Source of the DNA: Shewanella sp. UCD-KL12
GTDB lineage: Bacteria; Pseudomonadota; Gammaproteobacteria; Enterobacterales; Shewanellaceae
DNA length: 64,000 nucleotides
Assembly (NCBI RefSeq): GCF_001957125.1
Contig: NZ_MPHJ01000006.1
Location: forward strand, 1-64,000
Direction: 5' to 3'
Each line of letters opens with the position of its first letter. Position 1 is the stretch's first letter. Shown here in pieces: positions 20,167 through 30,202 of this stretch. The translations under genes and the position numbers were made by a program. The notes beneath the pieces were generated by a model, which was not told the DNA's origin, did no database searches, and worked only from the letters and a program-made list of their open reading frames with translations.

Positions 20167-21828
20167 ATGCTTTGCCAACTTAGCATCAATAATTTCGCTA
20201 TCGTGCGCTTTCTAGAATTAGATTTTAAACCTGGAATGACCAGTATTACAGGTGAAACCGGAGCAGGTAAATCTATCGCAATCGATGCCTTAGGCCTCTG
20301 CTTAGGTAATAGAGCTGATGCCAGTACTGTGAGACCTGGCGCCAATAAAGCCGAAGTGAGTGCTCGGTTTTCATTGAATGATATTCCGGTTGCTAAACGT
20401 TGGCTTGAAGATAACGATCTTGAGTTAGACAACGAATGTATACTCAGACGCACAGTCAGCAGTGACGGTCGCTCAAGGGCTTATATCAATGGCAACCCAG
20501 TACCATTAACTCAAGCTAAAAGCCTAGGGCAACTCCTCATCGGTATCCATGGCCAGCATGCGCACCACGCCATGTTAAAGAGCGAGCATCAACTTACGCT
20601 GCTCGACAGCTATGCTAACCATAAAATGCTCCTCGATTCCGTCAGTGCGGGTTATCAGAGGTGTAAACTCGTTGAAAAAGAACTCAAAATATTACAGCAA
20701 TCACAGCATGAAAGAATTGCGCGTAAGCAGCTACTCCAATACCAAGTTGAAGAGCTCGATGAGTTTAATCTCTTAATTGGCGAATTCGAAGAGATAGAGG
20801 CTGAGCATAAGAAATTAGCTAACGGTACAGCACTCATTGAAGCCTGTAAAAATGAGCTATTTATTTTACAAGATAACGATCAAGGCAGCGTTGAATCACT
20901 GCTTAATGCAGGAATAACACAAGCTCAAGAGATTGAGAGTTATGACCCACTATTAACGAACGTCGTTAACATGCTCAATGAGTCCCTTATTCAGGTTCAA
21001 GAAAGTAGTAGTGAGTTAGAAAGTTATCTTGCAGGTTTAGAGTTAGACCCAGAGCACTTTGCTTATCTTGAGCAGCGACTTACTAAAACGATGGAACTTG
21101 CTCGTAAACATCATGTGATGCCTAATGAGCTTGCTAAGCATCACAAGTCTCTAAAAGATGAGCTTAACGCATTAGATTCCGATGAAGACGCACTTGATGA
21201 GCTAAAAATGCAGGTTGAAGCAAGTCGCCAAGGTTATCTAGTGCATGCTAAGAAGCTAAGTCAAAGCCGTATGCGTTATGCAAAAGAGCTTGATAAGCAG
21301 GTAACCCATTCGATTCATGAACTCAGTATGCCCAAGGGAAAGTTCACTATCTCAGTCGAGTTCAATGAAGAGCTTAGTTCACCTAATGGCTGTGACTCTA
21401 TCGAATTTCTGGTCACGACTAACCCAGGCCAACCTATGCAGCCACTCGCAAAAGTAGCATCTGGGGGAGAGCTATCTCGCATAGGATTAGGCATACAAGT
21501 GATCACAGCTAAAAAAGTATCCACTCCAACCCTTATTTTCGATGAAGTTGATGTTGGGATCTCGGGCCCTACCGCAGCAGTCGTTGGCCGAATGCTTAGA
21601 AAACTGGGAGAGTCGACTCAAGTACTGTGTGTCACGCACCTGCCACAAGTTGCTGGAAACGGGCATCAGCATATGTTTGTCGATAAGAAAAACCGTTCTG
21701 GTAAAACAGAAACCTCAATGAAGTCTTTAGACAAAGAGCAAAGAATTGAGGAGTTAGCGCGCCTGCTTGGAGGGGATGAGATCACTACCAACACGCTCGC
21801 CAATGCCAAAGAACTATTAAGGCTCTAG
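20167..21828 (+). CDS. recN: DNA repair protein RecN
   Basis: This SMC-like ATPase acts in double-strand break repair and is among the most strongly SOS-induced genes. Walker A is GETGAGKSIAID at about residues 28-39. A long coiled-coil middle follows, then the ABC signature VASGGELSRIGLG and Walker B TLIFDEVDVGISG near the C terminus. The 553 residues are full length. Two LexA boxes directly upstream support SOS control. The gene appears monocistronic; the next gene is an unrelated porin-like protein. Confidence 0.96.
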   Translation: MLCQLSINNFAIVRFLELDFKPGMTSITGETGAGKSIAIDALGLCLGNRADASTVRPGANKAEVSARFSLNDIPVAKRWLEDNDLELDNECILRRTVSSDGRSRAYINGNPVPLTQAKSLGQLLIGIHGQHAHHAMLKSEHQLTLLDSYANHKMLLDSVSAGYQRCKLVEKELKILQQSQHERIARKQLLQYQVEELDEFNLLIGEFEEIEAEHKKLANGTALIEACKNELFILQDNDQGSVESLLNAGITQAQEIESYDPLLTNVVNMLNESLIQVQESSSELESYLAGLELDPEHFAYLEQRLTKTMELARKHHVMPNELAKHHKSLKDELNALDSDEDALDELKMQVEASRQGYLVHAKKLSQSRMRYAKELDKQVTHSIHELSMPKGKFTISVEFNEELSSPNGCDSIEFLVTTNPGQPMQPLAKVASGGELSRIGLGIQVITAKKVSTPTLIFDEVDVGISGPTAAVVGRMLRKLGESTQVLCVTHLPQVAGNGHQHMFVDKKNRSGKTETSMKSLDKEQRIEELARLLGGDEITTNTLANAKELLRL

Positions 21829-21915
21829 TTGGATATCGCTTAACCCTTGGTCTATATTTTCCTTAACACCATTGAATAACCACATTGGGTATCAATGGTC
21901 TTAAGGAAGCTCATT

Positions 21916-21929
21916 ATACCAATCGGTAT
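21916..21929. repeat. Solo 14-bp palindromic motif (MITE end type)
   Basis: ATACCAATCGGTAT is identical to the left terminal repeat of MITE-like copy B at 59131. It lies just upstream of the preferred start of the TorF-type gene. Confidence 0.6.
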
Positions 21930-21951
21930 AAACCGTGATAAGGCAAGGGAT

Positions 21952-22716
21952 ATGATTTATCGACAGAACACATGGAAGCGTGTAATTAACCCTCATTGTA
22001 AAATACCTCTCTACCTCATACCTTTTATTTTTACTTCAGCCCTGCTCCCCTTCCCTAGCCAAGCTGATGCGAGTTATTTTGGTTATGCAACAGTCACCAC
22101 AGACCATAGAGCATATGGGGTATCGCTTACTCAGACCGATCCTGCCGTACAAGTATTAGCGGGGTATGACATAGGCAATGGCTTCTACTTAGGGACCTTC
22201 ATCTCGACATTCAATTTTATCGACGATGATAGCCCTTATGAGGCAGGTGAAAATTTAGAAACCGATGTTTACCTCGGTTACCGACATATATTTAATGAAG
22301 ATATCTACCTGTCAGTGACCCTATATCAATACCTCATTCACGGTACTGATAAAGGCATTGAGTTAGATTTTACCGAACTCATGTTTGACCTACACACCCC
22401 ATATGGCCAGTTCTCATTTAGCCATACACTAAACGATATCTTAGGTGATTTAAGTGTCGATAAAGCTTACAGGCTTGAATACAACAAGTCTTTAGCACTA
22501 TGGGACTCAGGCCTTAGCTTAGATACTCAACTAGGTTGGTGGGATACTAAAGATGCGCTAGGAGATGATTATGTCTATTACAACTTGGGCCTAAGTTACC
22601 CTATCGGGCCGGTAACTGCTTGCTTGACTTATAATGGGACAGACAAGGCCGGACAAGAGCTATTCGGTCATATTGCCGACCCTACCTTTTTTGCAAAAGC
22701 GACTTGGGTATTTTAA
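21952..22716 (+). CDS. TorF-family putative porin (Gcw_chp / TIGR02001-type)
   Basis: This is a predicted outer-membrane beta-barrel. After a signal peptide with a long N-region (cleavage near PSQADA) the sequence alternates aromatic and polar residues and contains YFGYATVTTDHRAYGVSLTQ, LGYRHIFNEDIYLSVTLYQY and a C-terminal FAKATWVF ending in phenylalanine. This is typical of this barrel family. I prefer the ATG at 21952, which has AAGG upstream; the open frame begins at 21895. Function is unknown beyond probable outer-membrane location. The gene ends convergently with pgpA, overlapping it by 4 nt. Confidence 0.75.
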   Translation: MIYRQNTWKRVINPHCKIPLYLIPFIFTSALLPFPSQADASYFGYATVTTDHRAYGVSLTQTDPAVQVLAGYDIGNGFYLGTFISTFNFIDDDSPYEAGENLETDVYLGYRHIFNEDIYLSVTLYQYLIHGTDKGIELDFTELMFDLHTPYGQFSFSHTLNDILGDLSVDKAYRLEYNKSLALWDSGLSLDTQLGWWDTKDALGDDYVYYNLGLSYPIGPVTACLTYNGTDKAGQELFGHIADPTFFAKATWVF

Positions 22717-23207
22717 GCAAAATAGAAAGCCAAAACTTGTAAACAGATTAGCGAGAATATACCAGCAAGTACATCATCAATCATGATGCCAAAACCCCCT
22801 TTCACTTTGGCATCTAACCAGCGAATTGGCCAAGGCTTTATAATATCGAAGAAACGAAATAGCGCGAAGCCTACGACTAACCAAAGCCAACCAGCTGGGG
22901 CGGCAATCATAGTGATCAATAAACCAGCCACTTCATCCCAGACAATTGCACCGTGATCATGCACGCCCATATCTTTTGCCGCTTTATCACAGATATAAAA
23001 ACCGGCCAACACACTCAATAATGTAAGCGCAAGGTACCAAGGCAGGCTGAGCGGAGCCATTAGAAGGTAGAGCGGAATAGCCGCCAGAGTACCAAAAGTA
23101 CCTGGGGCTTTTGCCGCTAAACCTGAGCCAAATCCCAGTGCAAGAAAGTGAATGGGATTTTTTAGTGAAAGCGCCATCAGGGCTTTATCTTTAGAAAGTA
23201 ATTTCAT
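22713..23207 (-). CDS. pgpA: Phosphatidylglycerophosphatase A
   Basis: This inner-membrane lipid phosphatase converts phosphatidylglycerol phosphate to phosphatidylglycerol. The family motif FGSGLAAKAPGTFGTLAAIP is near the N terminus, and the metal-binding stretch IVWDEVAGLLITM is present. Several hydrophobic segments follow. It is 164 residues, close to the E. coli length. Its ATG overlaps the thiL stop by one base (TGATG), so translation is probably coupled. The nusB-thiL-pgpA order is conserved. Confidence 0.95.
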   Translation of the reverse strand: MKLLSKDKALMALSLKNPIHFLALGFGSGLAAKAPGTFGTLAAIPLYLLMAPLSLPWYLALTLLSVLAGFYICDKAAKDMGVHDHGAIVWDEVAGLLITMIAAPAGWLWLVVGFALFRFFDIIKPWPIRWLDAKVKGGFGIMIDDVLAGIFSLICLQVLAFYFA

Positions 23208-24166
23208 CAGGAGAAGTGTTCAAAACCTATATTTGTCAGATTAAATTGCTCTCCGTTGCGTTTCAATCTCAATTTATCACCCGGTGTGATCTGCCCAATC
23301 TGGGTAAACTGAACACCGGCATGTGCTAAGGCAGTTTCTAAAGCACCTTTCTGTGCTTCAGGTACTGCAAAAAGTAACTCATAATCTTCGCCACCTGACA
23401 GTGCATAGCTCAACGCTTCATCATGAGTAACTGAATCTTTCAAAGCCGCAGAAAGAGGCAGTTGGCCAACATCGATCATGGCGCCGACTTCAGATTGCTT
23501 AAGTAGATGCTTAATATCAGAAGCGAGCCCATCAGACAAATCTATGGCAGCCGATGCTAATGTTCTAAGAGATTGTCCAGCTAGCACTCTAGGACTTGGA
23601 TAATAATGCCTATTGATCAAGTATTCGTGATACTCAGCGTCAACAGTACGTTTACCTCGAATCAAATCTAACCCTAAAGATGAGTCTCCAAGCGTTCCAG
23701 TCACATAGAGCCAATCACCGTTTTGAGCACCGCCTCGAGTCAATGCTTTGCCTGTCGGAACCTGCCCATTGATGGTAACAGTGATTGAACGGGGCCCTCT
23801 GGTAGTATCCCCACCAATCAGTGCAACACCATAGTATTGGGCAGCATCAAAGAAACCTTTACTGAACTCCTTCAACCAAGCTTCATCAACATCTGGCAAA
23901 GTAAGTGCTAGTGTCATCCAAGCGGGTTCTGCGCCCATAGAGGCCAGATCTGAAAGGTTAACAGCTAATGATTTATAGCCTAAAGCTTGAGGGGGAATAT
24001 CAGGGTAAAAGTGAACGCCCTCAACTAAGGTATCACAAGAGATTGCTATCGATTTGTTTATTGCGGGCTGAACTAAAGCGCAGTCGTCACCAATACCGAG
24101 TTCAACATCACGACGATTCTGGCTTCTACTATTAAAGAAATGTTCTATTATCTGAAATTCTTTCAA
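23207..24166 (-). CDS. thiL: Thiamine-monophosphate kinase ThiL
   Basis: This enzyme phosphorylates thiamine monophosphate to thiamine pyrophosphate using ATP. Conserved motifs are ELGIGDDCALV near the N terminus, VNLSDLASMGAEPAWMTLAL, IGGDTTRGP, AIDLSDGLASDIKHL and ALSGGEDYELLFAVPE. It is 319 residues. The only available start is TTG at 24166, because an in-frame stop lies four codons upstream and there is no nearby ATG. I see no clear Shine-Dalgarno sequence. A terminator separates it from nusB, so it may need its own promoter. Confidence 0.95.
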   Translation of the reverse strand: MKEFQIIEHFFNSRSQNRRDVELGIGDDCALVQPAINKSIAISCDTLVEGVHFYPDIPPQALGYKSLAVNLSDLASMGAEPAWMTLALTLPDVDEAWLKEFSKGFFDAAQYYGVALIGGDTTRGPRSITVTINGQVPTGKALTRGGAQNGDWLYVTGTLGDSSLGLDLIRGKRTVDAEYHEYLINRHYYPSPRVLAGQSLRTLASAAIDLSDGLASDIKHLLKQSEVGAMIDVGQLPLSAALKDSVTHDEALSYALSGGEDYELLFAVPEAQKGALETALAHAGVQFTQIGQITPGDKLRLKRNGEQFNLTNIGFEHFS

Positions 24167-24240
24167 GGGGAAATTCTACCTGTGATCAATGAAGTAAAGA
24201 TAAAGAGGCTTGCTCTATAAGCTTTTACTAAACGTAGGCA

Positions 24241-24266
24241 AAAAAAACGGCATCCTAAGATGCCGT
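24241..24266 (-). terminator. Rho-independent terminator after nusB
   Basis: An 8-bp perfect stem (ACGGCATC and its complement, 4-nt loop) is followed on the minus strand by eight T. It closes the rib-nusB transcript before thiL. Confidence 0.9.
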
Positions 24267-24273
24267 TTTAGTA

Positions 24274-24678
24274 TTACTTACGACCAACAATCTTGTCGAG
24301 AATACCATTTACAAACTTATGGCCATCTTCTGCACCAAAAGTCTTTGCAAGTTCAATCGCTTCGTTGATAGCGACTTTATATGGTACGTCCTTACGGAAA
24401 GTTAGCTCATAGGCAGCCATTCTTAAAACGGCTTTCTCAATCGGTGAGACTTCATCAAATGGACGCTCCACATGTGGAGTAATTAACTCATCAAGTTGAG
24501 CTAATTTAGTTGTCGTTCCTGTGAGTAACTCACGGAAGTAGGCGACATCAATACCATCGATTTTTTGCTCTGTGAGAAACTCATGCTCCACATCGGCAAC
24601 ATTGTTTCCGCTTAACTGCCAAGAATAGATGGCTTGTACGGCTAAACGGCGGGCCTTGCGGCGCTCTGAAGGCTTCAT
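24274..24678 (-). CDS. nusB: Transcription antitermination factor NusB
   Basis: NusB binds BoxA RNA with NusE (S10) and drives antitermination of rRNA operons. The all-helical 134-residue protein begins [20 protein letters not shown] and has the block [16 protein letters not shown] and the end [13 protein letters not shown], all characteristic. It lies 8 bp downstream of ribH, so the two are co-transcribed. A strong terminator follows. Confidence 0.97.
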   Translation of the reverse strand: MKPSERRKARRLAVQAIYSWQLSGNNVADVEHEFLTEQKIDGIDVAYFRELLTGTTTKLAQLDELITPHVERPFDEVSPIEKAVLRMAAYELTFRKDVPYKVAINEAIELAKTFGAEDGHKFVNGILDKIVGRK

Positions 24679-24686
24679 CTTTGTTC

Positions 24687-25169
24687 CTAATCTTGCAACT
24701 GCTGTTCTAGTTCTTGCAGTACATTAACAGTCTCAAGCAGACCAAGTGCAGCTTCGCCACCCTTGTTACCCGCTTTAGTACCTGAGCGTTCAATAGCTTG
24801 CTCAATGGTATCTGTTGTTAATACACCGAATGAAACAGGAAGGTCAAACTCAAGTGCGATTTGAGCAAGTCCCTTGTTACATTCACCTGCAACAAATTCA
24901 AAATGTGGTGTTCCACCACGAATAACAGCACCGAGTGCAATTATTCCATCAAACTTACCACTAGCAGCAACACGACGTGCAGCTATAGGTAGCTCTACCG
25001 CTCCTGGTACACGTACGACTGTGATATTCTCATCAGCGACTTGACCAAAGCGTTTAAGTGTATCAACCGCACCGTCGAGTAAGCTTTCAACAACAAAACT
25101 GTTGAAGCGTGATACTACGATAGCAACCTTGGCGTTTTTCGACTCGATATTACCTTGAACTATGTTCAT
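24687..25169 (-). CDS. ribH: 6,7-dimethyl-8-ribityllumazine synthase
   Basis: This enzyme condenses the pyrimidine intermediate with 3,4-dihydroxy-2-butanone 4-phosphate in the penultimate step of riboflavin synthesis. Conserved features are [51 protein letters not shown] (with the catalytic histidine region) and [15 protein letters not shown]. It is 160 residues. It is also called ribE in E. coli nomenclature. It follows ribBX and precedes nusB in the operon. Confidence 0.97.
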   Translation of the reverse strand: MNIVQGNIESKNAKVAIVVSRFNSFVVESLLDGAVDTLKRFGQVADENITVVRVPGAVELPIAARRVAASGKFDGIIALGAVIRGGTPHFEFVAGECNKGLAQIALEFDLPVSFGVLTTDTIEQAIERSGTKAGNKGGEAALGLLETVNVLQELEQQLQD

Positions 25170-25293
25170 TTATCTTACCTAAATTAGCGGATTTTACCAG
25201 CACGGGCTCGGAAGAGGCGGTATGATATCACAGCCCCACTCGTTGATCGCCATGCAAATTATAAGAATTTTTAAAATTTGAATAGAACCTAGT

Positions 25294-26397
25294 CTATTCA
25301 GCTATATAATCAGTGACTTCTAAACCAAAACCAGAAAGAGAGTGGTAACGCTTTGGTGAGCTTAATAAGCGCATTTTCGTTACTCCTACATCTGCAAGGA
25401 TCTGAGAGCCGACTCCCACCTGACGAGACGTACCCTGCCACTTAGCAGGCGTTGGCGCTTGGCCACTATCTTCAAGTTCAAAGGCTTTCACTTTCGCCAA
25501 AATATCACTGTTGTGCTCTTCATTTCCCAGTAACACTAAGACGCCGCCTTCATCAGCAATACGTTGCATCGCCTTCTCAAGAGGCCAGCTACGTTGCTGA
25601 TCGCGCTCAGAATGAAGCAGGTCATTAAAGGTGTTCTGCAGGTGTACACGTACAAGCAGATCTTCTTTAATCTCACCCTTAATCAAAACATGATGAAGCT
25701 GATTATCAACTGTATCTCTGAAAGTGATCATGTCAAACTCGCCAAAACGAGTCGGGAGCTTGCACTGAGCTTCACGTACGACACTGGTCTCTTTAGTATT
25801 TCGATACTCGATAAGATCGGCGATGGTGCCCATCTTTAAACCATGCTTCTCGGCAAAAATTTCAAGATCAGGACGACGAGCCATGGTGCCATCATCATTT
25901 AATATCTCAACAATAACAGATGATGGTTCAAAGCCAGCAAGCCTTGCTAGATCACAGCCAGCTTCAGTGTGTCCTGCACGTATAAGTACGCCACCCTCTT
26001 GCGCCATCAAAGGGAAAATATGGCCAGGCTGAACGATATCACTTGGCTTAGCATCTTTTCCTACTGCAGCTTTAACAGTAACCGCTCTATCTTGAGCAGA
26101 GATCCCTGTTGTCACACCTTCAGCAGCTTCAATCGAAACGGTAAAGTTGGTAGAGAACTGAGCATTGTTATTCGTCACCATTAACGGCAGGTTAAGCTGC
26201 TGACAACGCGCTCGAGTCAAGGTTTGACAAATTAAACCACGACCGAAAGTAGCCATAAAATTAACGGCTTCTGGCGTGACCATGTCTGCTGCCATGATCA
26301 AGTCACCTTCATTTTCACGATCTTCATCGTCCATCAAGATAACCATTTTACCAAGACGAATATCTTCGATGATCTCTTCTATACTGTGTAACGACAT
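25294..26397 (-). CDS. ribBX: RibBX: 3,4-dihydroxy-2-butanone 4-phosphate synthase with degenerate RibA-like domain
   Basis: The N-terminal RibB domain (about residues 1-200) converts ribulose 5-phosphate to DHBP and formate; [17 protein letters not shown] and [16 protein letters not shown] are intact. The C-terminal half (about 205-367) aligns with GTP cyclohydrolase II. However, the segment that normally carries the three zinc cysteines (consensus GDVFGSxRCDCG) reads [20 protein letters not shown] and has no cysteine. This domain should therefore not hydrolyse GTP, and a separate ribA must exist elsewhere (inference). The architecture corresponds to the RibBX variant known from Shewanella and other Proteobacteria. 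It lies between ribE and ribH. I see no FMN riboswitch directly upstream. Confidence 0.93.
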   Translation of the reverse strand: MSLHSIEEIIEDIRLGKMVILMDDEDRENEGDLIMAADMVTPEAVNFMATFGRGLICQTLTRARCQQLNLPLMVTNNNAQFSTNFTVSIEAAEGVTTGISAQDRAVTVKAAVGKDAKPSDIVQPGHIFPLMAQEGGVLIRAGHTEAGCDLARLAGFEPSSVIVEILNDDGTMARRPDLEIFAEKHGLKMGTIADLIEYRNTKETSVVREAQCKLPTRFGEFDMITFRDTVDNQLHHVLIKGEIKEDLLVRVHLQNTFNDLLHSERDQQRSWPLEKAMQRIADEGGVLVLLGNEEHNSDILAKVKAFELEDSGQAPTPAKWQGTSRQVGVGSQILADVGVTKMRLLSSPKRYHSLSGFGLEVTDYIAE

Positions 26398-26504
26398 TGT
26401 AAGGCCTTAAATTTTATAGTTTCGAGTATCGAGTTCAGGCGAATTAACCTTAAACTGATATTTTATTAATTATTTAATCTTCTATTTACAGATTTTGCTA
26501 GTCA

Positions 26505-27167
26505 CTAACGTAAAAAACCTGAGCGAGCTAACAGATCCATCGTCACATTGGACTCTGGTTGCTGAGAATCTTTATCTGCGTAGGTCATTAATCGCTCCAA
26601 GTGACGTGCAATCAGGTCAACCTCAATGTTGACGCTATCACCTGCTTTTAGGTCAACAAGTGTCGTTTCACCAGCGGTATGGGGAACGATTGTTAGTCTA
26701 AAGCGGTTATCTTGGACTTCATTCACTGTCAGGCTCACGCCATCTATGGTGATAGACCCCTTATGCGCGATATAGCGGGCCAACGCAGCTGGCGCACTGA
26801 GCCAAAACTCAATCGCCTTACCGCGAAGCTGCCTATCATCAACGCTGGCAACACCATCCACATGGCCACTTACCATATGCCCACCAAGACGTGTCGTCGG
26901 TGTTACCGCTTTCTCAAGATTGACTTTAGTGCCGACTTGATAGTTAGCAAAACCTGTTAAACCAACTGTTTCAGCTGATATATCGGCCACGTAACCGTCA
27001 CTTAAACACTCAACCACAGTGAGACAAACGCCATTAGTGGCGATACTGTCGCCTAAACGGACATCTGATAGATCAAGTTTATCACTTGCCACATTAAGAC
27101 GAATATCTTCACCTAAACGCTCTATTTTTCTTAATGTACCGACTGACTCAATGATCCCAGTAAACAT
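26505..27167 (-). CDS. ribE: Riboflavin synthase, alpha subunit
   Basis: This enzyme dismutates two 6,7-dimethyl-8-ribityllumazine molecules to riboflavin. It shows the internal duplication of the family. The first half begins MFTGIIESVGTLRKIERLGE and has DSIATNGVCLTV; the second has GHMVSGHVDGVA and KGSITIDGVSLTVNEV. It is 220 residues. It is called ribC in E. coli. It lies 3 bp downstream of ribD, so the two genes are co-translated. Confidence 0.97.
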   Translation of the reverse strand: MFTGIIESVGTLRKIERLGEDIRLNVASDKLDLSDVRLGDSIATNGVCLTVVECLSDGYVADISAETVGLTGFANYQVGTKVNLEKAVTPTTRLGGHMVSGHVDGVASVDDRQLRGKAIEFWLSAPAALARYIAHKGSITIDGVSLTVNEVQDNRFRLTIVPHTAGETTLVDLKAGDSVNIEVDLIARHLERLMTYADKDSQQPESNVTMDLLARSGFLR

Positions 27168-27170
27168 GCG

Positions 27171-28313
27171 CTATGATCCTATCTTTAACGTCAAACGGGT
27201 ATCTGCACCCAGTTTACGTTCATCAATTAATGTAATGGATGGAACATCTTCCATCGCCTCATAGCTGGGCAGTGAAATCAAATTTCGACCAGCTGAACCT
27301 AATATTTTCATTGCCTGATAGAGCACTAACTCATCGGCATGCTGCTCTGCAATGACGCTTCCTGCGAGTGTTGCACCCGCTTCAACAAGCACTGAATTAC
27401 AACTTTTACCTAAATGCTCAAACAGTGCCGAAAGCGACACTCGCCCCTTATTATCACAGCCAAGCGTAATCTGACTAACATGTCCGGGCCAGTTTGCTCG
27501 CTCATCTTCTGGATAGTCACAGCATGAAACTAAAAGAATAGGGCTATCGATACTAAATAGTTTACCAGCATTCGTTAGCCTAGCTCGAGAATCTAAGATG
27601 ACGCGCAAAGGTTGAATAACCATAGACTCGTCGAGTGACTCAGCAGCTCCTCCGAGCTCACCATGACGGACATTTAATGAAGGATCATCAGCTAAAACGG
27701 TTTCAATACCTGTGACTAATGCACAGTGACGCGCACGAAGGCGTTGGACATCGCGCCTTGATTCAGGGCCTGTTATCCACTTAGATACACCATTTTGCAG
27801 TGCCGTTTTGCCATCAAGGCTTGCGGCGAGCTTAACAGTCACCCAAGGTAATCCCGAGCGCATACGCTTCATAAAACCAGAATTGACTGATGCAGCCTCG
27901 TCACTGAGCAAGCCGACATCGACCTCTATACCAGCATCTCTGAGCATTTTTATGCCACGGCCAGATACCTGCGGATTAGGGTCTTCAACAGCAACAACCA
28001 CGCGAGATACACCATGATTAATTAAGGCTTCTGCACATGGTGGTGTTCGTCCGTAGTGGCTACAGGGTTCTAAGGTAACGTAAGCCGTTGCCCCTTTAAG
28101 GCCACTTTGCTCACTGAGACTCTTTCTCGCCATCGCCAAGGCATGAACTTCGGCATGGGGGCCACCAGCTTGAATATGGTATCCCTCACCAATAACTTGG
28201 CCATTGAGCGTAATGACGCAGCCCACACAAGGATTTGGGCGTGTAGTGTAAAGGCCTTTGCGCGCTAATTGGATAGCGCGGCTCATCAACTCAGTATCTT
28301 CTGTTGACCACAT
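27171..28313 (-). CDS. ribD: Bifunctional riboflavin deaminase/reductase RibD
   Basis: The N-terminal zinc deaminase domain has PNPCVGCVI, GGPHAEVHAL and EPCSHYGRTPPCAEAL. It acts on the GTP cyclohydrolase product. The C-terminal reductase domain (about 150-380) has VTVKLAASLDGKTAL, GIETVLADDPSLNVR and VEAGATLAGSVIA. At 380 residues it is normal. It follows nrdR by 52 bp and precedes ribE with almost no gap, consistent with an nrdR-ribD-ribE-ribBX-ribH-nusB operon. Confidence 0.97.
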   Translation of the reverse strand: MWSTEDTELMSRAIQLARKGLYTTRPNPCVGCVITLNGQVIGEGYHIQAGGPHAEVHALAMARKSLSEQSGLKGATAYVTLEPCSHYGRTPPCAEALINHGVSRVVVAVEDPNPQVSGRGIKMLRDAGIEVDVGLLSDEAASVNSGFMKRMRSGLPWVTVKLAASLDGKTALQNGVSKWITGPESRRDVQRLRARHCALVTGIETVLADDPSLNVRHGELGGAAESLDESMVIQPLRVILDSRARLTNAGKLFSIDSPILLVSCCDYPEDERANWPGHVSQITLGCDNKGRVSLSALFEHLGKSCNSVLVEAGATLAGSVIAEQHADELVLYQAMKILGSAGRNLISLPSYEAMEDVPSITLIDERKLGADTRLTLKIGS

Positions 28314-28365
28314 AATTAATAGACCAAAATCATGACGAAAAAATAGTTATTATGAATAACGAAAA

Positions 28366-28815
28366 TTACTTCTGTAACTTAGCGATTGCATCACCAAATT
28401 CAGAGACATCTTCAAAAGCACGATAAACTGAAGCAAAGCGGATATAGGCAACTTTATCTAGATTGATCAACTGATCCATCATCAGGTTACCTATCATCTC
28501 AGAGTTTATCTCACGCTCACCGGTACCACGCAGTGTTGACTTAATCTTAGTCAATGACTGTTCAATCTGATCCATCGATACTGGGCGTTTTTCAACAGCT
28601 CTTAACATACCACCACGAAGCTTCTCTTCATCGAATGGTTGGCGGCTACCGTCTTGCTTTACAACACGTGGCATGACCAGCTCAGCACCTTCAAAGGTCG
28701 TGAACCGTTCATGGCATTCAACACACTCTCTACGGCGTCGGACCTGATGACCATCAGCCACCAGACGAGAATCAATCACCTTCGTATCTGTTGCGCTACA
28801 GAATGGGCAATGCAT
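28366..28815 (-). CDS. nrdR: Transcriptional repressor NrdR
   Basis: This zinc-ribbon/ATP-cone repressor of ribonucleotide reductase genes starts with [17 protein letters not shown]. It carries the zinc cysteines at 3, 6, 31 and 34 ([12 protein letters not shown]). The ATP-cone domain begins at [16 protein letters not shown]. It is 149 residues. A GGAGG ribosome site precedes the ATG. It heads the riboflavin operon, as in many proteobacteria. Confidence 0.97.
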   Translation of the reverse strand: MHCPFCSATDTKVIDSRLVADGHQVRRRRECVECHERFTTFEGAELVMPRVVKQDGSRQPFDEEKLRGGMLRAVEKRPVSMDQIEQSLTKIKSTLRGTGEREINSEMIGNLMMDQLINLDKVAYIRFASVYRAFEDVSEFGDAIAKLQK

Positions 28816-28883
28816 CGAGCCTCCAAGGAAAACAAAAATGAGATGAGTTAGTGTATATACTCTACACCCTAACTGAAAATAAA

Positions 28884-28905
28884 ATGGCCGCTAAATAGCG
28901 GCCAT
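28884..28905 (-). terminator. Rho-independent terminator after glyA
   Basis: A perfect 10-bp stem (ATGGCCGCTA and its complement, 2-nt spacer) lies between glyA and nrdR. On the minus strand it is followed by a T-rich tract. Confidence 0.85.
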
Positions 28906-28945
28906 TAAAGTTTACCTGAATTAACCCTAAAGGTTAACCATTAGC

Positions 28946-30202
28946 TTATGCGTAAACTGGGAACTTAGCGCACAATTCTAGCACTTGGTGCTTAACACGC
29001 TCGATGGTACCTTCGTTAGAGATATCATCTAGAACATCACACATCCAGTTAGTCAGCTCAACCGACTGCTCCTCTTTGAAGCCACGGCGAGTGATTGCAG
29101 GAGAACCAATACGCAGACCAGAAGTCACGAACGGTGAACGTGGATCATTCGGTACTGAGTTCTTGTTAACTGTAATGTTAGCAAGACCAAGTGCAGCATC
29201 AGCGTCTTTACCAGTCATATCTTTGCTGATTAGATCAAGCAAGAATAGGTGATTATCAGTACCACCAGACACAACATCATAACCACGTTCGATGAATGTT
29301 TTAGCCATAGCCTGAGCGTTAACAACAACTTGCTCTTGGTATGCTGTAAACTCTGGCTCTAATGCTTCTTTAAATGCAACCGCTTTAGCAGCGATAACAT
29401 GCATCAAAGGACCACCTTGACCACCAGGGAATACTGCAGAGTTAAGCTTCTTGTAGATAGCTTCATCATCAATAGCAGAAAGAATCAAACCGCCACGTGG
29501 GCCAGCTAATGTCTTATGCGTAGTTGTAGTCACAACATGAGCATGTGGTAGTGGGTTCGGGTAGATACCTGCAGCAACAAGACCAGCAACGTGTGCCATA
29601 TCGACAAACAGATAAGCGCCGATTTTGTCAGCGATTTCACGGAACTTGCCCCAATCGATGATGCCAGAATATGCACTGAAACCAGCAATGATCATCTTTG
29701 GCTTATGCTCAACAGCAAGACGTTCAACTTCGGCGTAATCGATCTTACCCGTAGTTTCGTCAATACCATATTGAACAGCATTGTATAATTTACCAGAAAA
29801 ACTAACGTGAGAACCGTGGGTCAAGTGACCGCCATGAGCTAGGCTCATGCCTAATACAGTATCTCCGCCTTCAAGCAATGCCATAAATACAGCAGAGTTT
29901 GCTTGAGAACCTGAGTGTGGCTGCACGTTCGCGTAAGTCGCACCGAACAGCTCTTTAGCGCGTGAAATTGCAAGTTCTTCTGCAATATCAACATGCTCAC
30001 AACCACCATAGTAGCGCTTACCAGGGTAACCTTCAGCATACTTGTTAGTTAGCTGAGAACCTTGAGCTTCAAGAACACGTGGACTGGTGTAGTTCTCTGA
30101 AGCGATAAGTTCGATATGCTCTTCCTGACGGCGAGTTTCATCTTCAATCGCTTGAAACAGTTGTGGATCGAAGTCCGCGATATTCATATCTTTTTTCAGC
30201 AT
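28946..30202 (-). CDS. glyA: Serine hydroxymethyltransferase
   Basis: This PLP enzyme interconverts serine and glycine and supplies one-carbon units on tetrahydrofolate. The PLP lysine is in [16 protein letters not shown]. Other signatures are [49 protein letters not shown] and [13 protein letters not shown]. It is 418 residues, full length. TGGAG precedes the ATG. It has its own terminator and a 450-bp upstream region, so it is a single-gene unit. Confidence 0.98.
   Translation of the reverse strand: MLKKDMNIADFDPQLFQAIEDETRRQEEHIELIASENYTSPRVLEAQGSQLTNKYAEGYPGKRYYGGCEHVDIAEELAISRAKELFGATYANVQPHSGSQANSAVFMALLEGGDTVLGMSLAHGGHLTHGSHVSFSGKLYNAVQYGIDETTGKIDYAEVERLAVEHKPKMIIAGFSAYSGIIDWGKFREIADKIGAYLFVDMAHVAGLVAAGIYPNPLPHAHVVTTTTHKTLAGPRGGLILSAIDDEAIYKKLNSAVFPGGQGGPLMHVIAAKAVAFKEALEPEFTAYQEQVVVNAQAMAKTFIERGYDVVSGGTDNHLFLLDLISKDMTGKDADAALGLANITVNKNSVPNDPRSPFVTSGLRIGSPAITRRGFKEEQSVELTNWMCDVLDDISNEGTIERVKHQVLELCAKFPVYA

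Noticed and set aside
26398..26504. FMN riboswitch before ribBX
   Set aside because: The gap is only 107 bp and shows none of the conserved RFN helices.
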